DNA from: an uncultured Acetatifactor sp.
GTDB lineage: Bacteria > Bacillota > Clostridia > Lachnospirales > Lachnospiraceae
NCBI GenBank assembly: GCA_904501885.1
Contig: CAJGCP010000003.1
Coordinates: forward strand, 1 to 64,000
Direction of reading: 5' to 3'
DNA length: 64,000 nucleotides
Made by a program: the position numbers and the translations under genes. How positions within the stretch are numbered: position 1 is the first letter of the stretch; the number at the start of each line of letters is the position of its first letter. A model generated the notes under the pieces. It worked only from the letters and a program-made list of their open reading frames with translations, was not told the DNA's origin and searched no databases. This document shows positions 26,132 to 34,981 of this stretch, one piece after another.

Positions 26132-26786
26132 ATTCTATTTCTTTATCCTCATACTCCATCAAATCTTCCATCCGACACCCTAAAGCTTTGGACAATGCCA
26201 AGAGGGTAGCACCGGCGGCTTTGTTAATGTCCTTGGCGCGGATTTCATATTGCTGGAGGGTGCGCAGGTTGACACCTACCTTCTCAGCCAGCTCCCGTTG
26301 GGAGTATCCGGCGATTTTGCGTTGCGTCTGCAGTCGTGTAGGTGTGGCGTTTCTGCGAATAATCCGGTTCACCACATCTACATATTTATCTTCGGAAGCC
26401 TCGTGAAGCGTAGCATATAGTTTCTCGATGTCTTCCATGGAGATGTGCTTTTGAATGTCCTTGAAATTCCTGCCGGTGTACCACTGATAATAGGCCAGGA
26501 TCCATCCGCACCAGTATTCTTTCGAGTAGTCATATTCCACCCGTGGCTTATGCAACTCAATTTGGAGCCCGGAGCCGGTGAACACATCCATGGCCAGCTC
26601 TGTGCCGGAAGTGCCGGACAGATATTTAGGCACCCCTGCGGCAAATTGCTGTGCATATCCTGTGCTTATGAACAATTTCAGGAAGTCATCCATATTTATG
26701 CCGCAACTGTTGGTGGCATAGTCCATGGCTTCTCCCAAACTTCGCATGGCGTCATCTAAGTATTCGCTATCGTAAGCGTGGGTCAT
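26130..26786 (-). CDS. HTH (XRE) protein, putative antitoxin
   Basis: A 218-residue protein. The C-terminal part (about residues 148-210) is a clear XRE helix-turn-helix (YSQRELAEKVGVNLRTLQQYE, then LLALSKALGCRMEDLM). The N-terminal 145 residues are helical and acidic and of no class I can name. The ATG at 26786 has AGGAGGAGGTG just upstream; an in-frame extension further 5' would run into the neighbouring gene without a ribosome site. It overlaps the DUF3990-type gene by 20 nt in the same direction and is likely co-transcribed and coupled, as antitoxin and autorepressor. Confidence 0.82.
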   Translation of the reverse strand: MTHAYDSEYLDDAMRSLGEAMDYATNSCGINMDDFLKLFISTGYAQQFAAGVPKYLSGTSGTELAMDVFTGSGLQIELHKPRVEYDYSKEYWCGWILAYYQWYTGRNFKDIQKHISMEDIEKLYATLHEASEDKYVDVVNRIIRRNATPTRLQTQRKIAGYSQRELAEKVGVNLRTLQQYEIRAKDINKAAGATLLALSKALGCRMEDLMEYEDKEIE

Positions 26787-27444
26787 TGGGTAACACCTCC
26801 TCCTGTAAAATATCGCGGATGAACAATCCCCCGATATCGCCCTTGCCTGCCTCCAGCCGATAGGCAGCACGTGCCTCGTCGTCCCTGGCTTTTCTTTTTG
26901 CATAATATTCCTTGTTGTCTGCAGTTTCATAGGATAGGAAACTGATTCTTTCAAATGCTGTGGGGCTTTTCAATACAAATTGTTCTCCTAGTTTACCAAG
27001 CCGCATGGCGCGGGATAGTTGTGCCAGAGATATCTCATTATTGATAAATGCTCTGGCAAAGGAAAAGTAGGAGTCGTCCGCCCGATATCCGATGATGGCA
27101 TCATAGGATGTTAAGTCGGGAAGAAAGTGCGCTCGCAACCACTCGGAACCTTGTTTCATGACGGGCGTGGAGATGCGAAATTTACGATATTCCATCAGTA
27201 GTGCTAACCAGTGCAGGATTGTATAATCATCGGAAGACAGATTTAATATGGAAAGCCCAGACGTATCTATTTGATATTTGTTGGCGTAACCATCGACATT
27301 CTCAGTACACGCCCATTCTTTCGCCAATTCCAAATGTTCTGTACAGTAGAATCCCTGGCCGTAATCATTATAGGACTTGCCCTTGCCGAAAGTAGGGCGT
27401 TGCACGATTTCGGGAGAACCGTGATATAGGACTAGATTGCTCAT
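26767..27444 (-). CDS. DUF3990-type protein, putative ADP-ribosyltransferase-like toxin
   Basis: A 225-residue cytoplasmic protein. The N terminus LVLYHGSPEIV followed by YNDYGQGFYCTEHLELAKEWA matches the DUF3990 family pattern (HGS, then D-Y/F-G-x-G-F-Y-x-T), which resembles the NAD-binding core of ADP-ribosyltransferase-fold toxins. ATG at 27444 has AGGAGGTG upstream; more upstream in-frame codons lie in the promoter and are not translated. It is the first gene of a two-gene operon with the HTH protein, a toxin-first order as in higBA-like systems. Toxicity is inferred from family and context. Confidence 0.78.
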   Translation of the reverse strand: MSNLVLYHGSPEIVQRPTFGKGKSYNDYGQGFYCTEHLELAKEWACTENVDGYANKYQIDTSGLSILNLSSDDYTILHWLALLMEYRKFRISTPVMKQGSEWLRAHFLPDLTSYDAIIGYRADDSYFSFARAFINNEISLAQLSRAMRLGKLGEQFVLKSPTAFERISFLSYETADNKEYYAKRKARDDEARAAYRLEAGKGDIGGLFIRDILQEEVLPNDPRLR

Positions 27445-27480
27445 GTATTCACCTCCTGTTTTTAGAGTTATTACGAAATA

Positions 27481-27509
27481 AGTATACTTCTGTAGAAGTA
27501 CATTGTCAA
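27481..27509 (-). promoter_or_regulatory. Promoter with embedded operator for the DUF3990/HTH operon
   Basis: On the reverse strand, TTGACA (27509-27504) and TATACT (27486-27481) have a 17-bp spacer. A perfect dyad, TACTTCT-2-AGAAGTA at 27485-27500, fills the spacer and -10 edge. A repressor bound there would block RNA polymerase, which fits autoregulation by the HTH partner. Confidence 0.8.
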
Positions 27510-27596
27510 TTCGATTCAAAAATATTTGTCCTAATACCACGCAAAAATTAAGAAAACGAAAAATGGGAAAATGTTTGTAATTTCGAACATTACCTA

Positions 27597-27625
27597 TTGA
27601 ATAATTGACGGAATTAAGATATAAT
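27597..27625 (+). promoter_or_regulatory. Promoter of the 1718-aa secreted protein
   Basis: TTGAAT (27597-27602) and TATAAT (27620-27625), spacer 17 bp, 56 bp ahead of the start codon. Confidence 0.75.
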
Positions 27626-27680
27626 TTTGCCATAGATGTGTAAAAGCATCAATCCTAAAAAATAAAGAGGAGGAAAAACG

Positions 27681-30600
27681 ATGAGAAAGATCTTTATGCT
27701 CTTAATGAGCGTACTGCTTGTGGCTGGTTTGTGTACAGTACCGGCACAAGTGACTGAAGCAAGTGTAATTGATAATTACATTGTGGATGAGAACTTTGAT
27801 GCACGTGAAATTGGCACGAGGTCCCATCAGTTATCCGGTGATTACTGGGTTGGTAAATGGGGCTTGAGCTACAATCACGTTCAGGGCGTTGTTGCAGAAA
27901 AAGTAACCGGTGATAACTGGTTGGAGATTACTCCTTCCGTAACCGGTGCTACATATTATTTTGATGCGCCCTGGAATATTAATATTGCTGAAGAGAAGCA
28001 ATTGGCACTCGGAAGTGCAGTAACAGAGGACAAGTACCTGGTATTTGAGGTTGACTTGAAGATTGCAGGTGATGACGCACTGCAGGGTGACGTTGCTATC
28101 CGTATGGGTGGTGTGAACAACTACGCAATCACCAACTTCAAGTTGGGTAATGGACGTATGGGACGTCATGTTGACTCCAGTACTGCTACAGGCTTGAGAG
28201 AGGATAATAAGAATGCCTATACCCAGGGTGAAACAGGAAGTTTGAAATGGGTACTTGACAGAGAAACCAAGAAATATACCTGGTTCTGGAATGGTGAATT
28301 GATAGAGCAGAACATTCGTGCTCAGTTCCCGGAAGAAGCACAGACACCTGCGTTGAAATACATTTATATCTCCCTGCCCAAGCAGACCTTGGCAGAAGGA
28401 CAGGATAGTGTTGACACCAAGTTGTATATTGATAATGTGAAGTTGTATGCAACCGATGATAATCAGATGCCTACACCTGAACCTACACCTGAACCTACAC
28501 CTGCGCCTACCTATAATCCTATGTCTGCGGACATCACATTTGATAACTTCGAATTGGGTCATGCATACATCAGATCCTTAAAGGGAGATTATTGGACCGG
28601 CGGTTTGGATTGTGGTAACTGGATTGCACACGGTGTGGTTGTATCCAAGAAGGATACCATCGACGCTACCGCGGCAGCAGATGACTACTGCTATGAATTT
28701 AAGCCCGATCCTGTTCAGACGCTGAACTTTAGATTTACTTTGGATGCATCCAGAGCATACTCTATGGGTGAAGCAGTTGACGCAGAAAGATACGTTGTTG
28801 CAGAGATGGATGTAGCCATCGGCGGTGAAGCATACAAGACCAATGGTTATGGTATCTTCTTCGGCCCTGGTAGCAACGTTTCTACCACCCAGTTGAGATT
28901 GTTCAATGACAAGTTGGGACGTATCCATACAGGAAGTTCCGGTAAATACAATGAAGTTGCAGAGTACACTGCAGGTGAGTTCGCTCACTTGACATGGGTA
29001 CTGGATAGAGAGGCTAAGACCTATTCCTACCTGCTGGATGGTGTGGTAGTAGAAACAGGCATTGCAGATTTGTATAAGTCCGCAACCCAATTCAGCCAGA
29101 TACACATCCGTGTATATGCAGATGCAGCAGCGGAAGGTGAGGATTACATTGATTCCAGACTGTACTTAGATAACATTAAGATCTACGGTGTGGATGAGAA
29201 CCCTGTTCCTACTGTTGCACCTACTGCTGAGCCCACTCCTGCACCCACTGCAGAACCTACTCCTGCGCCCACCGAGGCTCCTGTGTTCGAGGGTACTTAC
29301 ATCAATACAGGATTTGAAGAGTTTGCAACCGGCAATATGCTCCATACATTAGTTGGTGATTATTGGAAAGGTGGCATTGGCCTGAGCTACTGCCATAGCA
29401 ATGGTATCGTAGTTTCCAAGCAGGAGGCATTCGATGCAGATGCAGCAGCAAACGATTACTGCCTGCAGTTCACTCCTACCACAAACCTGGATGAAAGAAA
29501 TTATGACGTACCTTTCAACATGAATGTTTCTGATGCTACTCTTATTCCTACTCTTGGAGTAGAGGGAGTGGAAGACAGATACGTGATTGTAGAAATGAAC
29601 GTAGCTGTTAAGGGTGAAGATACCAAGACAAATGGTTATAACATTTGGGTAAATTCACATGACAATATCGGTATCTTGAAACTTCGTCTGTACGATGATT
29701 CTATCGTAAGACAGCACAATACCAGTGGTGCTGATGCGTTCACCGAGTCAAGCCGTAGAGCAGTGCCTAAGGGCGAAATGCAGCACATCAAGGTTGTTGT
29801 TGATAGAGAGACCAGAGCGGTAACCTATTTCCTGAATGGAGAATTGGTTGAGGAGAATATCAAGGCTCTGTACACTACAAGTTGTAAGCAGGTATGCGGC
29901 GTACGTTTCCAGATTTTCAAGGAGACCATCGAAGAAGGTGATACGCTGGATTCCAAGCTGTATGTAGATGATGTAAAGATGTATTTGTCTAATGACAATC
30001 AGATGCCCACTCCTGCACCTACCTACAATCCTATGACCTTTGATAATTATCAGGCAGGTCAGGAAGTAGCAGGTACCGCAGGTAACGGTGCACAGTGGAC
30101 CGCAGCTGCAGCATATGCACCTGCAGGTGTGGTTGTATCCAAGCAGGACGCTGGCTTTAAAGCGGCTGCAGATGACTATTGTTTGGCAATCAATGCAAAA
30201 GATATCGAGTTGAGCAAGGAAGGTCAATATACCTTTATCTTGGATGATACAACTACATATGCTTTTGACAGCACAGCAGAAGTTGCAACCAAGAATATCG
30301 TTGTGGAGATGGATATCGCAATCTCCGGCGATAAGACCAGTGGTTTTGGTATTCAGATTGGTAATACCCAGGGCAACTTTGCTCGTACTACCGTATTTAT
30401 GTTGAAGGATGACTTGATTGGTTCTAACTGGTCTAACTCATGGACCAGTGGTATGAGACAGTCAACCACCATAGCAAAAGATCAATTCGTACATTTGAAG
30501 TATGTTGTGCCTAACAACTTGCTTAACAATAATGCAAGCTGGTATTTGGATGGTGAGTTGGTTACTTCTGTAGCAACCACACAGGCATATATTCCTGTGA

Positions 30601-32837
30601 ACCCTTCTGCAATATGGGCGCTTCGTTTCTGCTCTATCGCTGAGACTGAGGCAGTTGCAGATGCTACAATGTACATTGATAACATCCAGATTTATCAGGA
30701 GGACGCCCCTGCTCCTACAGCATCTCCTGAACCCACTCCTGCACCCACCGCAGAACCTACCGCAGAGCCTACACCCGGCCCTACAGCAGATCCTCTGCCT
30801 GCAGGTTACATCATGAACGAGAGCTTCAATGCTCGTCCCGTTGGCACTATGTCCCATCAGATATCCGGTGATTACTGGACCGGTAAATGGGGCTTGAGCT
30901 ACAATCACAATCAAGGTGTTGTTGTGGCAAAGGAAGGCGCTGACAACTGGTTAGAGCTGACTCCCTCCGTAACCGGTGCTGAACGCTATTATGATTCACC
31001 TTGGAATATCAGCATTGCAGAAGAGAAGTGGTTGGCACTTGGAAGTGCAGTGACAGAAGACAAGTACCTGGTATTTGAAGTTGACTTGAAGGTTGCAGGT
31101 GACGATGCGCTGCAGGGCGATGTGCTTATACGTATCGCAGGCGATGGTAATTATGCACTGACTAACTTTAAGTTGAGCACAGAGCGCATGGGACGTCATG
31201 TTAGTTCTGCGACTGTGACAGGATTGAGAGAGGACCTTAAGAATGCCTATACTCAGGGTGAGGTAGGAAAACTGAAATGGGTTCTCGACAGAGAAAACAA
31301 GACTTACACATGGTTCTGGAATGGTGTGTTGGTAGAGGAGAATGTAAAAGCTCAGTTCGGCGGAGAGACAGAGACTCCTGCATTGAAGTACATTTTGATT
31401 TCCTTGCCTAAGCAGGAATTGGCAGAAGGTGTTGAAAGTGTTGATACCAAGCTCTATATTGACAATGTGAAGTTGTATGTATCTGATGATAACCAGATAC
31501 CTACTCCCGCACCCACACCGGAACCCACTCCCGCACCTACTTATACTCCTTATGTAATTGATACAGGATATGAAGAGTATGCGCTGGGAACTATGGCATA
31601 TAAATTGACCGGTGATTACTGGAAATCCAGCTGGGCACTCAGCTATCACCATAATAGAGCAACAGTCATTGCAAAGAACACCGTATTTGACGGCGCTGAT
31701 GCAGATGATTATTGTATCGAAATGGGAGTTTCCACTAACTTAGATGTTGATGCAAATAGTGGAGTATCAAGACAATATGACCTGCCTCTGCACATCACTC
31801 TCAATGAGGACAGACAGTTCTCTATGGGTAGTGCGGTAGAAAAGGAAAGATATGCTGTTGTAGAACTTGATGTTGCAATCAATGGTGAAGACACTAAGAC
31901 CACCGGCTACCAGATCCGTATGACCGGTAATGGAAACTATGCAATCACCAACTTCCAGTTGAACGACGATAGTTTGGAGAGATTTGCAAGTTCTGCAGTA
32001 AAGAGCAAAGTGGCAGATTACACCAAGGGTGAGTTTGCACATTTGAAGTGGATCCTTGACAGAGAGACTAAGACATATGCTTATTTCTGGAATGGCGAGA
32101 TGATTGAAGCCGGAATTACAAGTCAGTTCTCCGGTGAAGATCAGACTCCTGCATTCAAGTACATTAGAATCGCAGCAAACAAGGAAACTTTGGAAGAGGG
32201 TGCTACCGGCATCGATACTCACTTGTATATCGACAACCTGAAGGTATATGGTACAGATGAGCAGATTATGCCTACGCCGATGCCCACTCCTGAACCTACT
32301 CCCGAACCTACAGCAGAGCCCACAGAAGAGCCTACCGTAGAACCTACTGCGGAGCCTACAGCAGAGCCTACTGCAGCACCCAACCCGGGTATTGGTGAGG
32401 AGTTGACCATCAATATTAATACCGCCGATGCAGAGGCACCTGCTACTATCACAGCACCCGAAGGTGGCTGGGTAGAGGGTGACAACACCTTCACTGTAGC
32501 ATGTGAGAAGGCTTGTTTCGTAGCAGTAAGTTACGACGGCGGACAGACTTACACTCGTCTGACTGCAACAACTGCTTCTGAAGGATATAGCTTTACTGCA
32601 ACGAATATGACTGCAGATACAATTCTGTCAATTGGATATGTAGGTGACGTCAATGGAGATGGAACAGTTTCCAACTCTGATGCCACCAGACTGGCAGCAA
32701 TTTTCTCAAACAAAACATCTGCGTCCAACGCATTGATGGCATTGACATGCGATGTAAATAATGATACAGAGCTTACAAACTCTGACATTACAACATTGCG
32801 CGCTGCATATGCAGGTAAGAGAAAACTGAATTGGTAA
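27681..32837 (+). CDS. Giant secreted protein with six repeated beta modules and a dockerin
   Basis: A 1718-residue exported protein; ATG at 27681 follows AAAGAGGAGG and starts a signal peptide of about 27 residues. Six modules of about 220-235 residues follow (about 30-262, 280-510, 535-772, 782-1010, 1040-1272, 1287-1530). Most show a GDYWxG motif near their start, WVLDRExKxY in the middle and LYIDNxKxY at the end, a pattern resembling concanavalin/LamG-like jelly-roll domains. Modules 1 and 5 are close copies; module 4 is the most divergent. Pro/Thr linkers lie between most modules. The end is a small beta module (about 1575-1648) and a type I dockerin (about 1652-1718). No catalytic motif is evident, so it may be a binding or scaffold-associated protein for plant glycan. 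Confidence 0.85.
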   Translation: MRKIFMLLMSVLLVAGLCTVPAQVTEASVIDNYIVDENFDAREIGTRSHQLSGDYWVGKWGLSYNHVQGVVAEKVTGDNWLEITPSVTGATYYFDAPWNINIAEEKQLALGSAVTEDKYLVFEVDLKIAGDDALQGDVAIRMGGVNNYAITNFKLGNGRMGRHVDSSTATGLREDNKNAYTQGETGSLKWVLDRETKKYTWFWNGELIEQNIRAQFPEEAQTPALKYIYISLPKQTLAEGQDSVDTKLYIDNVKLYATDDNQMPTPEPTPEPTPAPTYNPMSADITFDNFELGHAYIRSLKGDYWTGGLDCGNWIAHGVVVSKKDTIDATAAADDYCYEFKPDPVQTLNFRFTLDASRAYSMGEAVDAERYVVAEMDVAIGGEAYKTNGYGIFFGPGSNVSTTQLRLFNDKLGRIHTGSSGKYNEVAEYTAGEFAHLTWVLDREAKTYSYLLDGVVVETGIADLYKSATQFSQIHIRVYADAAAEGEDYIDSRLYLDNIKIYGVDENPVPTVAPTAEPTPAPTAEPTPAPTEAPVFEGTYINTGFEEFATGNMLHTLVGDYWKGGIGLSYCHSNGIVVSKQEAFDADAAANDYCLQFTPTTNLDERNYDVPFNMNVSDATLIPTLGVEGVEDRYVIVEMNVAVKGEDTKTNGYNIWVNSHDNIGILKLRLYDDSIVRQHNTSGADAFTESSRRAVPKGEMQHIKVVVDRETRAVTYFLNGELVEENIKALYTTSCKQVCGVRFQIFKETIEEGDTLDSKLYVDDVKMYLSNDNQMPTPAPTYNPMTFDNYQAGQEVAGTAGNGAQWTAAAAYAPAGVVVSKQDAGFKAAADDYCLAINAKDIELSKEGQYTFILDDTTTYAFDSTAEVATKNIVVEMDIAISGDKTSGFGIQIGNTQGNFARTTVFMLKDDLIGSNWSNSWTSGMRQSTTIAKDQFVHLKYVVPNNLLNNNASWYLDGELVTSVATTQAYIPVNPSAIWALRFCSIAETEAVADATMYIDNIQIYQEDAPAPTASPEPTPAPTAEPTAEPTPGPTADPLPAGYIMNESFNARPVGTMSHQISGDYWTGKWGLSYNHNQGVVVAKEGADNWLELTPSVTGAERYYDSPWNISIAEEKWLALGSAVTEDKYLVFEVDLKVAGDDALQGDVLIRIAGDGNYALTNFKLSTERMGRHVSSATVTGLREDLKNAYTQGEVGKLKWVLDRENKTYTWFWNGVLVEENVKAQFGGETETPALKYILISLPKQELAEGVESVDTKLYIDNVKLYVSDDNQIPTPAPTPEPTPAPTYTPYVIDTGYEEYALGTMAYKLTGDYWKSSWALSYHHNRATVIAKNTVFDGADADDYCIEMGVSTNLDVDANSGVSRQYDLPLHITLNEDRQFSMGSAVEKERYAVVELDVAINGEDTKTTGYQIRMTGNGNYAITNFQLNDDSLERFASSAVKSKVADYTKGEFAHLKWILDRETKTYAYFWNGEMIEAGITSQFSGEDQTPAFKYIRIAANKETLEEGATGIDTHLYIDNLKVYGTDEQIMPTPMPTPEPTPEPTAEPTEEPTVEPTAEPTAEPTAAPNPGIGEELTININTADAEAPATITAPEGGWVEGDNTFTVACEKACFVAVSYDGGQTYTRLTATTASEGYSFTATNMTADTILSIGYVGDVNGDGTVSNSDATRLAAIFSNKTSASNALMALTCDVNNDTELTNSDITTLRAAYAGKRKLNW
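27767..31497 (+). repeat. Duplicated module pair (modules 1 and 5)
   Basis: The spans about 27767-28466 and 30808-31497 are long, highly similar in-frame copies, sharing words such as TCCGGTGATTACTGG and TGGGGCTTGAGCTACAATCA. This indicates recent internal duplication or gene conversion. Confidence 0.8.
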
Positions 32838-32850
32838 TATGAAGCGTTAG

Positions 32851-32885
32851 ACCGCTCGCCTTGGAAACAAGGCGGGCGGTTTTTA
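32851..32885 (+). terminator. Intrinsic terminator
   Basis: ACCGCTCGCCTT pairs with AAGGCGGGCGGT (one G-U) around GGAAAC, then TTTTATTTT. Confidence 0.92.
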
Positions 32886-32912
32886 TTTTCCTTAAAACAA
32901 TACAAAAAAGGA

Positions 32913-32941
32913 TTGCAAATCGTCTTCAAAATAAGTACAAT
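32913..32941 (+). promoter_or_regulatory. Promoter of adk-map-infA operon
   Basis: TTGCAA (32913-32918) and TACAAT (32936-32941) with a 17-bp spacer, 62 bp before adk. It allows adk to be transcribed without secY upstream. Confidence 0.65.
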
Positions 32942-33002
32942 GAACTTAAGTATGCTTTAAAATATATGGAGCGTTGTCCTCAGGGACAAAGAAGGAGTGA
33001 CT

Positions 33003-33644
33003 ATGAAGGTTGTTATGTTGGGAGCACCCGGTGCCGGTAAGGGTACCCAGGCCAAAATGATTGCAGAGAAATACGGACTTCCCCACATTTCCACGGGAGA
33101 TATTTTCCGTGCGAATATCAAGGGTGGTACAGCCCTTGGTGTGGAAGCAAAGAAATATATTGACGCAGGTCAGTTGGTTCCCGATGAACTGACTGTGAAG
33201 ATTTTGCTGGACAGAGTATCCCAGCCCGATTGCGAAAAGGGATATGTGCTGGACGGCTATCCCAGAACCATTCCCCAGGCGGAGGTTTTGGAGAAGGCAT
33301 TGCAGGAGAGAAACGAGCAGGTGGACTTCGCTATTGATGTGAATGTGGCAGATGAAAATATCGTCAACAGAATGTCCGGCAGAAGAGCTTGCCTGAAATG
33401 TGGAGGTACCTATCATCTGGTGCATATTCCGCCCAAGGTAGAGGGGATTTGTGATGCTTGTGGCAGCGAGTTGATATTGCGCGATGATGATAAGCCTGAG
33501 ACTGTGTTGAAGCGTTTAAATGTATACCATGAGCAGACCCAGCCCCTGATTGATTTTTATCAGGCAAGAGGTGTGCTTCGCACTGTGGATGGTGCAAAGG
33601 ATAAAAACGAAGTCTTTGCGGATATCGTAGCAATTCTTGGATAA
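33003..33644 (+). CDS. adk: Adenylate kinase
   Basis: Interconverts AMP, ADP and ATP. 213 residues, long-lid form. P-loop GAPGAGKGT at residues 7-15, AMP-binding STGDIFR and DGYPRT, and the Gram-positive zinc lid with CLKC and CDAC pairs (about residues 126-150). ATG at 33003 has AAGGAG at 32992-32997. First gene of the block that normally follows secY; secY is not here. Confidence 0.98.
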   Translation: MKVVMLGAPGAGKGTQAKMIAEKYGLPHISTGDIFRANIKGGTALGVEAKKYIDAGQLVPDELTVKILLDRVSQPDCEKGYVLDGYPRTIPQAEVLEKALQERNEQVDFAIDVNVADENIVNRMSGRRACLKCGGTYHLVHIPPKVEGICDACGSELILRDDDKPETVLKRLNVYHEQTQPLIDFYQARGVLRTVDGAKDKNEVFADIVAILG

Positions 33645-33659
33645 GGATGGCATATAGTT

Positions 33660-34412
33660 ATGGCTATTATCATAAAGAATGAGCAGGAAATCGCATTGAT
33701 GCGGGAGTCCTGCAGATTGCTTTCCCAAGTGCATAAAGAGATGGAACAATTTGTTCGCCCCGGGATTTCCACCAAGGAAATCGATATTATGTGCGACACC
33801 CTGATTCGCAAAATGGGTTGCATTCCCAACTTCAAGAACTATCATGGATATCCTGCCAGTGTGTGCGTGTCCGTGAATGATGAGGTGGTACACGGCATCC
33901 CTACCAAGCACCGTGTGTTGCAGGAGGGGGATATTGTCAGCCTGGATATGGGTCTGATTTATAAAGGGTATCATTCCGATGCTGCCAGGACCTTGCCGGT
34001 GGGAAAAATTACTTCTGAAGCAAAGCAGCTGATTGAGGTGACGAAGCAGAGCTTCTTCGAAGGTATAAAAATGGCAAAAGAAGGAAATCATCTACATGAT
34101 ATTTCCAATGCCATTGCGGCGTATGTAAAACCCTATGGGTATGGTATTGTCAGAGACCTGGTGGGTCACGGGATCGGCACCAGCCTGCACGAGGATCCTC
34201 AGATACCTAATTTTCAGCAGATTAAGCGAGGTCCCAAACTTCGTGCCGGTATGACTCTGGCCATCGAGCCCATGATTAATATGGGACGGGCGGATGTAGA
34301 GTGGTTGGATGATGGTTGGACGGTGGTGACAGCGGATGGTTCCCTGTCAGCCCATTATGAGAACACCATCCTGATTACTGACGGCGAGCCTGAGATTCTG
34401 ACTCTTTCATAA
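33660..34412 (+). CDS. map: Methionine aminopeptidase, type I
   Basis: Removes N-terminal Met from new proteins. 250 residues; metal ligands are seen in SLDMGLIYKGYHSDAART (two Asp), LVGHGIGTSLHEDP (His), the Glu in TLAIEPM and the final Glu in AHYENTI. ATG at 33660, 15 bp after adk, in the conserved adk-map order. Confidence 0.98.
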   Translation: MAIIIKNEQEIALMRESCRLLSQVHKEMEQFVRPGISTKEIDIMCDTLIRKMGCIPNFKNYHGYPASVCVSVNDEVVHGIPTKHRVLQEGDIVSLDMGLIYKGYHSDAARTLPVGKITSEAKQLIEVTKQSFFEGIKMAKEGNHLHDISNAIAAYVKPYGYGIVRDLVGHGIGTSLHEDPQIPNFQQIKRGPKLRAGMTLAIEPMINMGRADVEWLDDGWTVVTADGSLSAHYENTILITDGEPEILTLS

Positions 34413-34430
34413 GAAAAGGAGTGACAGGAT

Positions 34431-34697
34431 ATGGTAGGACAGTTCGTGAAGGCTAAAGCGGGTCATGATAAGGACACGCTGTATGTCGTGGTTCGGGAAG
34501 AGGGCCGGTTTGTGTATCTGTGCGACGGTAAGACAAAGACGCCGGAAAAAAGCAAGAAGAAAAGCAGGAAACACATTCAACCTATTGATGTATTTGTGCC
34601 CGTTGAGTTGATAGAGAAAATCAAACAAGGCAGCAAGGTGTATCCGGAGGAAATCAAATACGAAATCAAAAAGTATTTGGCAACCGAAGGAAAATAA
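34431..34697 (+). CDS. KOW domain-containing RNA-binding protein
   Basis: An 88-residue small protein resembling the ribosomal L14e/L6e KOW fold: VGQFVKAKAGHDKDTLYVVVREEGRFV at the N terminus, then a Lys-rich middle (TPEKSKKKSRKHIQPI). It occupies the same map-infA position as related genes in other Clostridia and Bacilli. It is probably ribosome-associated, with the exact role unknown. AAGGAGTGACAGG lies before ATG 34431. Confidence 0.88.
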   Translation: MVGQFVKAKAGHDKDTLYVVVREEGRFVYLCDGKTKTPEKSKKKSRKHIQPIDVFVPVELIEKIKQGSKVYPEEIKYEIKKYLATEGK

Positions 34698-34762
34698 TAG
34701 GATAGAGATTTAATAAACAAGAACCCGATAAAATAATATCACAATGAATAATGGAGGATTTT

Positions 34763-34981
34763 ATGGGAAAGAGTGATGTAATTGAAATTGAAGGAACAGT
34801 AATCGAGAAGTTGCCCAACACCATGTTTCAGGTAGAGTTGGAAAACGGACACAAAGTATTGGCACACATCAGCGGTAAGCTTCGCCAGAACTTCATTCGT
34901 ATCTTGCCCGGTGATAAGGTGACTTTGGAACTTTCCCCCTATGACTTGAGCAAGGGACGCATCATCTGGAGAGACAAATAA
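34763..34981 (+). CDS. infA: Translation initiation factor IF-1
   Basis: A 72-residue single S1/OB-fold protein, the standard size; motif KLPNTMFQVELENGHKVLAHISGK and ILPGDKVTLELSPYDLSKGRI. ATG at 34763 has GGAGG at 34753-34757. Its stop is followed directly by the start of a membrane-protein gene (TAA-ATG). Confidence 0.98.
   Translation: MGKSDVIEIEGTVIEKLPNTMFQVELENGHKVLAHISGKLRQNFIRILPGDKVTLELSPYDLSKGRIIWRDK

Noticed and set aside
27831..32222. Several open frames on the reverse strand of the 1718-aa gene
   Set aside because: They mirror the repeated modules, are Cys/Ile/Leu-rich without domains, and have no ribosome sites.
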